A stretch of 57,978 nucleotides of DNA from Lentisphaerota bacterium (lineage in GTDB: Bacteria; Verrucomicrobiota; Lentisphaeria; Oligosphaerales; JABHEG01), in the NCBI GenBank assembly GCA_018676675.1, contig JABHEG010000034.1:1-57978 (forward strand), given 5' to 3'. This document shows, piece after piece, positions 42,380 through 51,108 of the stretch; the first letter of the stretch is position 1, and each line of letters begins with the position of its first letter. Both the position numbers and the translations under genes were made by a program. A model generated the notes under the pieces. It was given only the letters and a program-made list of their open reading frames with translations, made no database searches and was not told the DNA's origin.

Positions 42380-43165
42380 TTATCCTGCCAGGATGCCTTC
42401 AACGATGGCCACGTTTTCTTCGACCATGTTGTCGTTGTCCCCGCGATGCATGCCGACGTTGACGACATCCGTCGTCTTGATGTTCTCGAAGGCGAACTCG
42501 AAGGCCATCCGGGGCTCGATGCGGCCTGCTCCCAGGATTTTGTAACCGATACAGGGCTTCTGGATCTCAGCGGCACAACGGGCGGCTTCAGGAGCGTCCC
42601 CAAGGTAGAATTTCTCTCCTTTGCCGCTGTGCAGGCTGCCGCAATTGAAGAAGCAGACGGCATGGAAGTCGGCGACATCAAGGCTGTCGACCCAGCGGTG
42701 GACGCGTGGATCATGTCCGGCAACACCGGCGAAAACGCCCTGTGATTGGGCATGCTCGAGCCATGAGGTGAGTGTCTCCACATCCTTGCCTTCATCGAAG
42801 AGCTTGTCTACGGCCCCGCCGTGGAAGTACATGCCCTTGCAGCCGGACTCGACGGCCGCGTCGATTGCGTGGAACATGGTTGGGGACTTGCTCCCGCTGA
42901 CTTGGGCGATCCATTGGAGAACCCCGCCGTTCGACAGGTACTGGTCTACTGCCTCAAGGACGTGGGGCGTCTCGTTGTTGGTGATCATCGTGTTGATCCC
43001 GGCCGCTTCGGCCCGTCCCCATGTCTCGATGATCCGCTCGACCGTGTAATAGGAGACCATTTCCGCGTCACGTTCCGGGTTCTGGTGGCTATACCCACCG
43101 AACGGGTTCGCGCCGATAATGAGCCGCGTTACATCGATGCCACAGAAGTCGACAGTTGGAAGCAT
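42380..43165 (-). CDS. TIM-barrel-like protein, aldo/keto reductase-like
   Basis: 261 residues from MLPTVDFCGID, chosen because AAGGAG lies 8 bases upstream. No signal peptide. The N-terminus VTRLIIGANPFGGYSHQN and repeating strand-helix pattern (IITNNETPHVLEAVDQYL, GCKGMYFHGGAVDKLF, GYKILGAGRIEPRMAFEFAF) resemble an aldo/keto reductase-like barrel, ending FENIKTTDVVNVGMHRGD. The normal AKR catalytic Tyr-Lys-His set is not evident, so enzymatic class is uncertain. It probably shares a transcript with the YaiI gene. Its 285-bp upstream gap contains two ATCGAT sites 19 bp apart and a GC-rich hairpin but no gene. Confidence 0.65.
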   Translation of the reverse strand: MLPTVDFCGIDVTRLIIGANPFGGYSHQNPERDAEMVSYYTVERIIETWGRAEAAGINTMITNNETPHVLEAVDQYLSNGGVLQWIAQVSGSKSPTMFHAIDAAVESGCKGMYFHGGAVDKLFDEGKDVETLTSWLEHAQSQGVFAGVAGHDPRVHRWVDSLDVADFHAVCFFNCGSLHSGKGEKFYLGDAPEAARCAAEIQKPCIGYKILGAGRIEPRMAFEFAFENIKTTDVVNVGMHRGDNDNMVEENVAIVEGILAG

Positions 43166-43450
43166 TGCAGGGCTCCTTGCATAGGTCATGGCCAGAGGCG
43201 TTTGTACGCCGTTATCGATCACTCTCTAACACTATCGATGGCAAGACAGGTTCGGGCAAGCCCTCGCACTCTATGAAGAGGCCGCCGCTCAGAGCGCGGC
43301 GCTACATCGGGCAGCCCGGTCCCCAAACTCAACGGTTACGGCCTATGCCTTCAGTTTGTGGCCCGAGTAACTGGCCACGGGGGCAAGGTTGCGTGATGTT
43401 TTGCCGGCAAACGCCTTCACTATTCGGATGTCAATGGAGTTTCTTTCATC

Positions 43451-44806
43451 ATGTTGAAGATAGGTCTTGGGAAGGTGGACATCACCCCTCGCGTCGGCGT
43501 CGGGCTGTACGGCTACGGTTCGTATCTGACGCGGTTCAGTACAGGCGTTCGGGAGCCCCTCTATGCCAGGGCACTCGCGTTCTCAGACGATGAGCAGACC
43601 GGTGTCATTGTCAGTTGTGATTTGGTCGGCGTTTCCAGAGATGTCACCGATCGCGTTCGTGAGTTGGTCAGAGTTGCTCGCGGGGCAGATGGTGTCGCCG
43701 TCTGCGTGCACTGCATTCATACGCACTGTGGTCCTCGCACGAAATTCGGTCTCGGCCAGGGGATGGACGACGCTCCGTACCGCGAAATTCTGCCGCACCG
43801 GATTGCCCGGGCGTGCACGGACGCGTTGGCGGCTCTCACCCCGGCCGGGCTTGCTCACACGGTCGTGCCTTGCGTGGGCATCGGGTACAACCGTGAAGAC
43901 GACCAACGCCCAAGCTATGAAGACGCGACGGATGAGAATTGGCGCCCCGTCCTGCCTGACCGTACGGATACAGAGGCCCATGTTCTGCGGTTTGACAGCC
44001 TCAAAGGAGAGCTGATTGGTTTTGCCTCCTACTTCTCCTGCCACCCGGTCGTCGGTTCGAGTGGGACGCGCGACATTCACAGCGACTTTGTCGGCATCGC
44101 GACCAATTGGCTGGAACGCGAGCATCCCGGCAGCATCGGCCTTTTCCTGCAGGGATGCGAAGGAAACACCAACTCCTGCTTTGTCCACCACGGGGCTCAG
44201 GAGAGTTTGCTTGCTCTGGACGTTCTTGCCGCTCGCTATGCTCGTCAGATCCGGCCGGGAATTCCTGCGGCGATGCCGATTGACGCCACCCCCATTCGTT
44301 CGTTGCAGCGGACCGTCTTCCTGTCACGCCAGCCACTTCCGCGGGAGGAACTGGAGGGCATGCTCGCGGAGCACGAAGCGGTTCTGGCCGCCCCTGGGGC
44401 TAGCGATGCGGACCCCGCAGTACGCCGTGCAACGGTCTTTGCTATCGCCCTGCGCAGAGAACTGGCCCGCCAGGACGCCGGAGTTCCCTTCGACGATGCC
44501 GTCGAGCTGCAGGGCTTCCGCGTTGGGCCACTCCTCCTCCTCGGTGCCCCGTTCGAGATCATGATTCGTTACAAGCAACGGATCCAGGCTGCGTTTGACA
44601 CCCCGACGCTGGTGTTGAGTCTGTGTAATGATACGCTCGGCTATGCCCCGGAACGTGAGTCATTCGCAAAGAAGGGGAACTACGCGGCCAAGGTCGTTCC
44701 CTATCTCCTGGGCTATCCGCCGTTTGCCCCAAGCGTTGAGGATGAACTGGTCGCGGAGTTGACCGCCCTCGGTCAGGATCTCCTTGCCGGACCATCTTCT
44801 GCATGA
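43451..44806 (+). CDS. Neutral/alkaline ceramidase-like hydrolase (N-terminal domain only)
   Basis: 451 residues without signal peptide. Homologous to the N-terminal domain of neutral ceramidases: KIGLGKVDITPRVGVGLYGYG at the start, VIVSCDLVGVSRDV, IHTHCGP (zinc-site histidines), FASYFSCHPVVGSSGTRDIHSDFVG, and FLQGCEGNTNSC. Bacterial proteins of this kind often lack the C-terminal domain of ceramidases and occur beside sugar catabolic genes in PVC bacteria; they may hydrolyse other amides. It is 31 bp upstream of the LamG-containing glycosidase on the same strand, indicating an operon. Confidence 0.88.
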   Translation: MLKIGLGKVDITPRVGVGLYGYGSYLTRFSTGVREPLYARALAFSDDEQTGVIVSCDLVGVSRDVTDRVRELVRVARGADGVAVCVHCIHTHCGPRTKFGLGQGMDDAPYREILPHRIARACTDALAALTPAGLAHTVVPCVGIGYNREDDQRPSYEDATDENWRPVLPDRTDTEAHVLRFDSLKGELIGFASYFSCHPVVGSSGTRDIHSDFVGIATNWLEREHPGSIGLFLQGCEGNTNSCFVHHGAQESLLALDVLAARYARQIRPGIPAAMPIDATPIRSLQRTVFLSRQPLPREELEGMLAEHEAVLAAPGASDADPAVRRATVFAIALRRELARQDAGVPFDDAVELQGFRVGPLLLLGAPFEIMIRYKQRIQAAFDTPTLVLSLCNDTLGYAPERESFAKKGNYAAKVVPYLLGYPPFAPSVEDELVAELTALGQDLLAGPSSA

Positions 44807-44837
44807 GCACATTGCCCCCGGAATCGAGGATCTCCCT

Positions 44838-47800
44838 GTGAAACAGACCGTATTGCCTGCCGTATGCCTACTCACGGCCTTGACCCTCACAGCCGCTCCC
44901 AAGCCCCTCGTCTACCTGCCGTGTGATCAGGGAATCACGGTTGCGGTCGGGCGCCTTGGGGCGGCAAGTGTCCTGCCGGAGACAACCCGTGTGCGGACGT
45001 CTGGAATCCGAGGTGAGTCACTACGGGTCGAGGCAGACCTGCGCCTCACGTCTGAGGATAACTTCAACACGAGTGAGGGAACAGTGGCCTTCTGGGTTCG
45101 ACCGGCCTGGAAGCAACAGGACGCCGCCGGGCACCACGTGCTCTTCTGTATCTATGGCGGGGAACAACCTACGTGGGCGAGAAACCGGTGGAGCATCTGG
45201 GCAGACCTCGAACGCGTCAGCGCGACAGTCTACCCGGACAAAGGGGAGCGGGGAATCAGGCTGGAAACCCCCTGGTCCATTGAGGAGGGGACATGGCATC
45301 ATGTGGCGTGGACCTGGCACAACATCGGCAGCAACCGCCCTGACGCCGAGCTGATTCTGTTCCTGGACGGTCAGCCTGTGGCTCGGCGGTCCGACCTACG
45401 GATTGATGTAGGCACGGTCGGCCAACTCATCGACATCGGTCGTGACTCGGACGGCACGCCCGACTACGCAGATGCTGACTATGATGAGTTCTACATCTAT
45501 GGCGTTGCCCTCTCACCGGAGACCATTGCCGCCGCGGTCAAGGTGCAGCGGAAGCCGGTGGTTCGGGAGACAGATACGTCGGCGTCCTCGACGCCGCCCG
45601 CGATGTGGCCGGACAGCGACCGCACCTGTCGGCTCAGCGCCCAGGCCGAACTGCCGGCCGGCCCCCCGGGAGGTGTCACCGTTCGCATCCCGTTCGGCGT
45701 GCAGGACGACCTCACTCAGCTTGGGCTTCATGCTGCTCCGATGCTGGAGACGCTGGTGGTTCGGCAACAGCGAGAGGCCCAGCCCTTGTCCCATGGCTTT
45801 TCCGGGACCGATCTCCTCGTCGCTGCCACGACCGATGGTCGCGCTCAGACGCGTCAATTCGTCGCTTACTTCGCCCTGCAAAGCTACGACTTCAGCCGGC
45901 CTCTCATGGCCCGGATGCGTGGTGTCCCAGCTGCTCGCGCCGCCCCCGCCCCTTTCGTGTATGCGGACTTCGCACAGACGGTCTATGGCGATGCCTGGGA
46001 CTTTGACGAAGGAGACACGGAGGCCATTGACCAGTGGGGCAATGCCCCTTGGTGCCTCAAGAATCGGCGGGTGGAGAAGGGCATTCTGAAGATGGACGTC
46101 TCTGAGGACCCGTGGTTCGTTTGGGGCGACATCTGGAAGCAGACCAAGAACGGTCCGGAGCGGCCCGTCGCGATTGATCTGGGACGCTTCAACCTGCTGG
46201 AGATGCGTGTTCGGCAGAGCTGCTCCAGTGCGGAGTGGACGGTGTTCGGCCTGCCGCGCGGAGGCGGTCTCAAGAGCCACGCGTTCCGGGTGACAGGCAA
46301 TTCGTGGCAGGTTGTGCGCCTCGATCTCCGTGAAGAAGCGGGATTCCACGGCACGCTTGAGGCGCTCCGTATTGACCCAACCAGCCACATCAAGGAAGCG
46401 CACATCGAGATTGACTGGGTGCGCATCACGCGTTCGGCCGCTGCGACCCGCGAAGCGCTCGAAGTGGCACCCCAGAGCCTTGTGCCACCCACCCATTTTT
46501 CTGCCATTCACTTCGGCTCGCGTGCTGTCCTTGTGGGCTCCCCGAGGACCGTCACGGTCATGGCTCGTGACCGGGGCGGAAGCGTCGTTCCCCACTGGCC
46601 TGTTCGATTCACCGCTAGTGGGCATGGGACGCGCCTCGAGGCCACGGCCGGTCTCTCGTCACTCGCGATATCTGGCAACAGTAGACGGGCCATCACCAAC
46701 GCGAACGGCGTGGCGAGGGTCCTGGTTCATTGCAGTCCCAAGGCGGGGGAGGGCACGACGGTCCTGAGCGTCTCCGCGGAGTTCGCGTCCGGGGCCGAAA
46801 CCCGGGTCGTCTGGGATGGTCAGGAAGGGCCGCCACATCACTACCGGGTTTCCCCGCGTCATCCGTCGGTTGTCCGTGAGAATGACTTGCCTCTGGAGGT
46901 CACCGTGCAGTTGGTCGATGTCCACGACAATCCGCTTGCCGTCAAGGGTCGTCGTGTTACTCCCGTGCTCCCCGACGCGATGACCGCTCAGCCGGCGACT
47001 GCTTCCACGGATGGTCGGGGGATGGTGCGGTTGGCGGTCAACTTCGATCTCACCAAGCGCTGGGTGGGGCAGATTGGGGTGGAAGACGAGCATGGTCTGG
47101 CGGGCAGCTCCGCGCCCATCTCAGTGGCCCTTGACACTCCGCTGCCTTTTACGTACCGCCTGTTGCCCAATGGCTATTTTGCGACCACCGATGGCCGGCC
47201 GTTCGTACCTCTGGGCGGCTTCTACGCGAACTGGGTTCAGTCGGAGACGCCTGATGGAGAGTGGTCGCAGTGCAATCCCTTCCATGACACGACTGAAGAC
47301 CAGAAGCGTGTCTGGCTCGCGAAGCTCGCGGAACGCGGGGTCACCTCTTTGCGCTTCATGCTCCGAACGCATCGTCGTGATCCGGGGATCCAGGGCACGG
47401 AAGCTCTTGACGCGGGAGGCCGGGTGAATCGGCGGTTGTTCTCAGAGATTCTGCGCTACATGGATCTGGCCCGGGAGTACGGCATCGTGTTCCTTGCCGT
47501 TGTGCATGACGATTACTACAAGCCGATCTACTGCGATAGGAAGAACTACGACCTATTCACACGCCCGGCATTTGCCGGGATAGATCTGGACACGCTTCCA
47601 CCGTTCCAGCGGCGCTTTGTGCGCGACGGGGAGCTGCTCAAGGAGGTGGCCTGGAAGTACACGGATCCGGACGCGATGGCCTGTCAGGACCTCTATGTCC
47701 GGGAGCTGACCAGCTTCCTTCGCAACTGTCCGGCGGTGTTTGCCTACGAGCTGGAAAACGAGATGGTGAGCTGCCCTGCATCGTGGGCTAACCACGCGAT

Positions 47801-48758
47801 TGCGGCTTTGCGCGAGGGGGATCCGGCGCGAACGGTCTGTGCGAGCCACGGGGGCGGCGGCATGTTCACCGTGGACCCGCTGTGGTGGCACGAGAAAACC
47901 GACATCGACTTCTACACCTATCATCTTTACCCTCACGCCAATCGCTGCACGACGCCGGAGATTGACTATGGCCTTGCCTCCGACGTCTTGACCCGCTATG
48001 GCCGAATGTGTGGAGTGAGTTTTTTCGGGGAGAGTTCGGGTGACCAGTTCCGCCACGATGCAGACCGCGAGCGTCGCCGTCGAGTCATGAGGGACCTGAT
48101 CTGGTTCTCGCTCACAAACGGGAACCCCGGTTGCTTCTTCTGGAATGCACGTCTATCCGAGGTTGCGGAGTTCGCTGCAGCAAAGGAAGCCATGTCTCGG
48201 CTCGATCTGCTGACCTTCGAACGCGCCAAACCGGATGTTGCCGTGTTGGTGACCCATCCGTTGGACGACGACAAGTATTACCGTAACACGGAGCAGGGGC
48301 GCAAGGACTATGACCTGATGGCGCGGTATTGCCGACACTACCACCAGCTTGGCGTGGATGTGGATTTTGCCATGGACGCGACGGGCTATGCACAGACGGC
48401 GGAGCTGACCGGCTTTGCGCCTCCGAAGCCCAGAGGCCGGCCTTTGACGACGTCCAGGGGGCTTGAGACGACGTACTTGACCCGGCCGGACTGGTCAGAA
48501 GCGCTTATCTACGTCCGCAACGTCAGTGGGATTGAGCCGGTTGAGCTCAAGCACGGCCGCGGGGTGTCGCTCCAGCATCTGCGCACCCGCAAGCCGCTCG
48601 ATTGGCGACTGCGACTGGACCTGCCCACCGGAGACTACACGGCTCACGTCTATGACCTGGACTTGGGGACGACAAGGGACCAGCAGGTTACCGGGAAGGG
48701 CGAGATCACGCTGGGGACGACCGATCACGACGTGGCCGTCGTGTTGAAGCGCCGGTAA
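44838..48758 (+). CDS. Secreted multidomain glycosidase (LamG, Ig-like, GH-A barrel)
   Basis: 1,306 residues from a GTG with GAGGA 7 bases upstream; this start begins a clean signal peptide (KQTVLPAVCLLTALTLTA). Residues about 25-225 form a LamG/concanavalin sandwich (EGTVAFWVRP, GTWHHVAWTWH, YADADYDEFYIYGVALS). About 350-560 is beta-rich; about 575-760 contains two Ig/invasin-like domains (VTVMARDRGGSVVPHWPVRFTA, LEVTVQLVDVHDNPL). About 765-1180 is a GH-A-type barrel with TDGRPFVPLGGFYANW, acid/base Glu in YELENEM (about 974) and likely nucleophile in FFGESSG (about 1064). The C-terminus is a beta domain. The class is GH-A by pattern; family number and substrate unknown. Confidence 0.86.
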   Translation: MKQTVLPAVCLLTALTLTAAPKPLVYLPCDQGITVAVGRLGAASVLPETTRVRTSGIRGESLRVEADLRLTSEDNFNTSEGTVAFWVRPAWKQQDAAGHHVLFCIYGGEQPTWARNRWSIWADLERVSATVYPDKGERGIRLETPWSIEEGTWHHVAWTWHNIGSNRPDAELILFLDGQPVARRSDLRIDVGTVGQLIDIGRDSDGTPDYADADYDEFYIYGVALSPETIAAAVKVQRKPVVRETDTSASSTPPAMWPDSDRTCRLSAQAELPAGPPGGVTVRIPFGVQDDLTQLGLHAAPMLETLVVRQQREAQPLSHGFSGTDLLVAATTDGRAQTRQFVAYFALQSYDFSRPLMARMRGVPAARAAPAPFVYADFAQTVYGDAWDFDEGDTEAIDQWGNAPWCLKNRRVEKGILKMDVSEDPWFVWGDIWKQTKNGPERPVAIDLGRFNLLEMRVRQSCSSAEWTVFGLPRGGGLKSHAFRVTGNSWQVVRLDLREEAGFHGTLEALRIDPTSHIKEAHIEIDWVRITRSAAATREALEVAPQSLVPPTHFSAIHFGSRAVLVGSPRTVTVMARDRGGSVVPHWPVRFTASGHGTRLEATAGLSSLAISGNSRRAITNANGVARVLVHCSPKAGEGTTVLSVSAEFASGAETRVVWDGQEGPPHHYRVSPRHPSVVRENDLPLEVTVQLVDVHDNPLAVKGRRVTPVLPDAMTAQPATASTDGRGMVRLAVNFDLTKRWVGQIGVEDEHGLAGSSAPISVALDTPLPFTYRLLPNGYFATTDGRPFVPLGGFYANWVQSETPDGEWSQCNPFHDTTEDQKRVWLAKLAERGVTSLRFMLRTHRRDPGIQGTEALDAGGRVNRRLFSEILRYMDLAREYGIVFLAVVHDDYYKPIYCDRKNYDLFTRPAFAGIDLDTLPPFQRRFVRDGELLKEVAWKYTDPDAMACQDLYVRELTSFLRNCPAVFAYELENEMVSCPASWANHAIAALREGDPARTVCASHGGGGMFTVDPLWWHEKTDIDFYTYHLYPHANRCTTPEIDYGLASDVLTRYGRMCGVSFFGESSGDQFRHDADRERRRRVMRDLIWFSLTNGNPGCFFWNARLSEVAEFAAAKEAMSRLDLLTFERAKPDVAVLVTHPLDDDKYYRNTEQGRKDYDLMARYCRHYHQLGVDVDFAMDATGYAQTAELTGFAPPKPRGRPLTTSRGLETTYLTRPDWSEALIYVRNVSGIEPVELKHGRGVSLQHLRTRKPLDWRLRLDLPTGDYTAHVYDLDLGTTRDQQVTGKGEITLGTTDHDVAVVLKRR

Positions 48759-48763
48759 GGCAC

Positions 48764-48830
48764 TCTCCCTCCCGCTGGTCAGGGCTCTGACGGAGGCCCG
48801 GGCCGAACCGAGCCGCGCACAGCGTAAGCG
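48764..48830. repeat. Dispersed repeat A, inverted copy
   Basis: About 67 bp that, in reverse complement, closely matches each of the two tandem units at 53332-53481: it shares CCGCTTACGCTGTGCGCGGC and TCAGAGCCCTGACCA. It lies just after the stop of the GH-A gene. Confidence 0.8.
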
Positions 48831-48841
48831 GTCCCTGCTTC

Positions 48842-48897
48842 CAGAGTGGCCGGACCGTCTTGGTCCGGAATGGGAGCGAGACGCTCCCGCTACTCTG
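48842..48897. terminator. Three-way-junction palindrome between convergent genes
   Basis: A closed cloverleaf-like fold: outer 9-bp stem (48842-48850 with 48889-48897, one G:T), then a perfect 6-bp hairpin CGGACC/GGTCCG (48851-48867) and a perfect 7-bp hairpin GGGAGCG/CGCTCCC (48872-48888). It sits between the GH-A glycosidase and the convergent OPT-like gene. Either strand would fold, so bidirectional termination is plausible; a palindromic mobile element is an alternative. Confidence 0.6.
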
Positions 48898-48924
48898 TGG
48901 CTCGGCTGGACAGCTGTGAAGCCG

Positions 48925-51006
48925 CTACCCCAACAGCACGCGGTACGGGGTTGGGAGCTCGCCGGTGACCATGTGGTATATGAGCCCGAAGATGGTGATG
49001 CCGAGACCACTCAGCATGTCGCCGGCGATGAGGCCGAACATCAGCGGTTTGACGCGTTGGTAGGCAGCGATTCCACCGTATTTGGTGGTTGCCAGCTTGA
49101 GCCCGCAACCGATCAGGAATGGCCACGCTGTCTGGTATCCGGCCCATCCTCCCCAGACGAGGAAGATCACCGGATGGAGCGGCCACTTCGCGAACCGCAA
49201 CCGTCCGAGCGCAAAGACGATGACTCCTCCCAGCCCGGCCAGAAACGCGATTGTGCTCCGTCGATCAGGCGTCGGGGCGGCAAAGCGCGCCCACCCCGTT
49301 GTCGTTTCCGATTCCTCGAGGACATCCTGCGCCATCAGGCGTTGACGGACCCTCACAATCTCCTCGGCGGAGAATTTCGGTACCATTCTGGAGGCCCAGC
49401 CGTCGTTCCAGTTAACGCCGCGGTCGTACTGAAAGTAGAGAGTCAGCGGGGTAGCCACACAGAGCCCCAGGATGATCGCCAGGACAGAAAGGATGGCTGT
49501 ACGTCCGGTCTTCCCCTCGCAGTCATCGACGAGTTTTACCCCATTCACCACGTAGGGCATGAGCGTTTCGCGCGGGTCGATGAGGAACGCGCAGGTTATC
49601 ATGAACATGATCATCAGGGCTTGGGGGCCGATTGCCCGGTCACCGAGAATGCTGTAGATGAGAACGCAGGGGTAAAGGTAGGGGGCGATGAAGAAGAGGC
49701 CTGTTTCGGCGATGATGCGTCCCATCACCAGGCAAATGACGATGGTGAAGCCGGCGTACAGCACGGCCAACTGCCAATCGAGACCGACAAGACACAGGTC
49801 GATGACGAAAACCAGCATGCCCACGACGAACACGCGCAACCCCCATACGGCGCCCTCCGGGATCTCGTCACCGGATTTCCGCCCCAGGCAGCGGCGGACC
49901 AAGTTCAGGTAGTAGTGTCGGCCCGTGTAGAGGATGGAGAGGAACATCCCGACATAGCCGCCGAAGACGATGCCGCGGTCGATGCGCGGGGCGAAGCGCG
50001 TGCCCGAGCCCATGGGGATTCCGTACCCCACCATGATTCCCCCAATGTACCGGAAGATGAAGGGGCCGAGACCAACGGCCAGTGAGACATCGGTTGCCAG
50101 CAGGAAAGCAATCGCGATGAACGAGAAGTAGATCTTGGGGAAGAACAGCGACCAGCCGCCGCCTTTGAGGAAGGTCGGGGAGAGGCGGGCGAGAGGGGTG
50201 AAATTGAAGATGCGTGGAATCCGGATCAGGTACTCCGGGTACCACTCGTAGAGGTAATTGTTCGTGTGGAAAAGGACCACTCCGATCGTGCCGACCCAGA
50301 ACAGGCGATTCTTGAATATCGGGCTGCACGCTTCGCCGGCCCGGGGCAAGAGGGCAGCAGTGAATTTCACCACGGGGTAGGGCAGGTGCTCATGGTCAGA
50401 CCACTGCTTGTGCACGGCTAGAGCCAAGCCTACCAGCGCGATTGATAGTACCACGAACAGTGGCAGCCAGAAGCCGAGGGGACGAATCCATGCCGTCCAC
50501 GGCACATCTGAAACACCAATGCCGGCATCCCCGACGCGTAGCCCCTGCACGAATCCATCAAGGGGATCCGTTCCCGGCATGTCCAGAGTCGGCTTCATTT
50601 CGCTCGGCAGGTAATCAAGTACGCTTCCTGAAGGGCCGTCAGCATCTGCCCAGCGCCAGCTGGCCTCCGTGCGCACATAGTGGTGTGGCAGAATCACGAG
50701 GTTGGAGAGGAGACGCAGCAGACTCGAGTAGGGGACACAGCAGGACGCCAGCGAGAGCGCAATGACCACCGAAAGCTCGGCGGCGGAGAGGGGTTTGAGC
50801 CATTTCCAGGCAGTGCCCATCTTCCGAGTCAGGAATGCCAGCAGGGGGTTGACCGTGAGCAGGAACACGAGTAGGGGCCCATACACGGCTATCGGCATGT
50901 GGTTGCCGACGAAGAGGCTCTGACGCAGGATTGCGTCGTTGAAGTAGGTAAAGCCGCAGATAGCAGCCGCACAGAAGAGGCCGAGCAGGATTGATCGTTT
51001 TGTCAT
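48925..51006 (-). CDS. Large OPT-like integral membrane protein (DUF6784/DUF6785 type)
   Basis: 693 residues with about 12 or more hydrophobic segments, starting with ILLGLFCAAAICGFTYF and including FWLPLFVVLSIALVGLALAV, FSFIAIAFLLATDVSLAVGLG, VFGGYVGMFLSILYTG and a C-terminal pair ending LSGLGITIFGLIYHM. Motifs such as EHLPYPVVKF and MGRIIAETGLFFIAPYLYP are those of OPT-like, DUF6785-type proteins common in PVC bacteria. Probably an inner-membrane transporter of peptides or a glycan-derived compound. Shine-Dalgarno is weak. It is divergent from the GH20-like gene by 102 bp and could import its products; this is inference. Confidence 0.85.
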   Translation of the reverse strand: MTKRSILLGLFCAAAICGFTYFNDAILRQSLFVGNHMPIAVYGPLLVFLLTVNPLLAFLTRKMGTAWKWLKPLSAAELSVVIALSLASCCVPYSSLLRLLSNLVILPHHYVRTEASWRWADADGPSGSVLDYLPSEMKPTLDMPGTDPLDGFVQGLRVGDAGIGVSDVPWTAWIRPLGFWLPLFVVLSIALVGLALAVHKQWSDHEHLPYPVVKFTAALLPRAGEACSPIFKNRLFWVGTIGVVLFHTNNYLYEWYPEYLIRIPRIFNFTPLARLSPTFLKGGGWSLFFPKIYFSFIAIAFLLATDVSLAVGLGPFIFRYIGGIMVGYGIPMGSGTRFAPRIDRGIVFGGYVGMFLSILYTGRHYYLNLVRRCLGRKSGDEIPEGAVWGLRVFVVGMLVFVIDLCLVGLDWQLAVLYAGFTIVICLVMGRIIAETGLFFIAPYLYPCVLIYSILGDRAIGPQALMIMFMITCAFLIDPRETLMPYVVNGVKLVDDCEGKTGRTAILSVLAIILGLCVATPLTLYFQYDRGVNWNDGWASRMVPKFSAEEIVRVRQRLMAQDVLEESETTTGWARFAAPTPDRRSTIAFLAGLGGVIVFALGRLRFAKWPLHPVIFLVWGGWAGYQTAWPFLIGCGLKLATTKYGGIAAYQRVKPLMFGLIAGDMLSGLGITIFGLIYHMVTGELPTPYRVLLG

Positions 51007-51108
51007 GCGGTAACATAATCCCTTGTGCCCAAAAAGATGAATGGGGTTACTGTAGGCTCCGTTCCCAGCTGCTTCGTGGTCGCTTTCTTACACTCGGAGA
51101 TTGCCGTC

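Noticed and set aside
42376..42795. 140-codon N-terminal extension of the YaiI protein
   Set aside because: It overlaps the upstream TIM-barrel-like gene out of frame, and the family start MHVLVDAD is at 42375.
43220..43450. Possible operator with two ATCGAT sites upstream of the TIM-barrel-like gene
   Set aside because: ATCGAT is a short common palindrome; no promoter alignment or regulator supports it.
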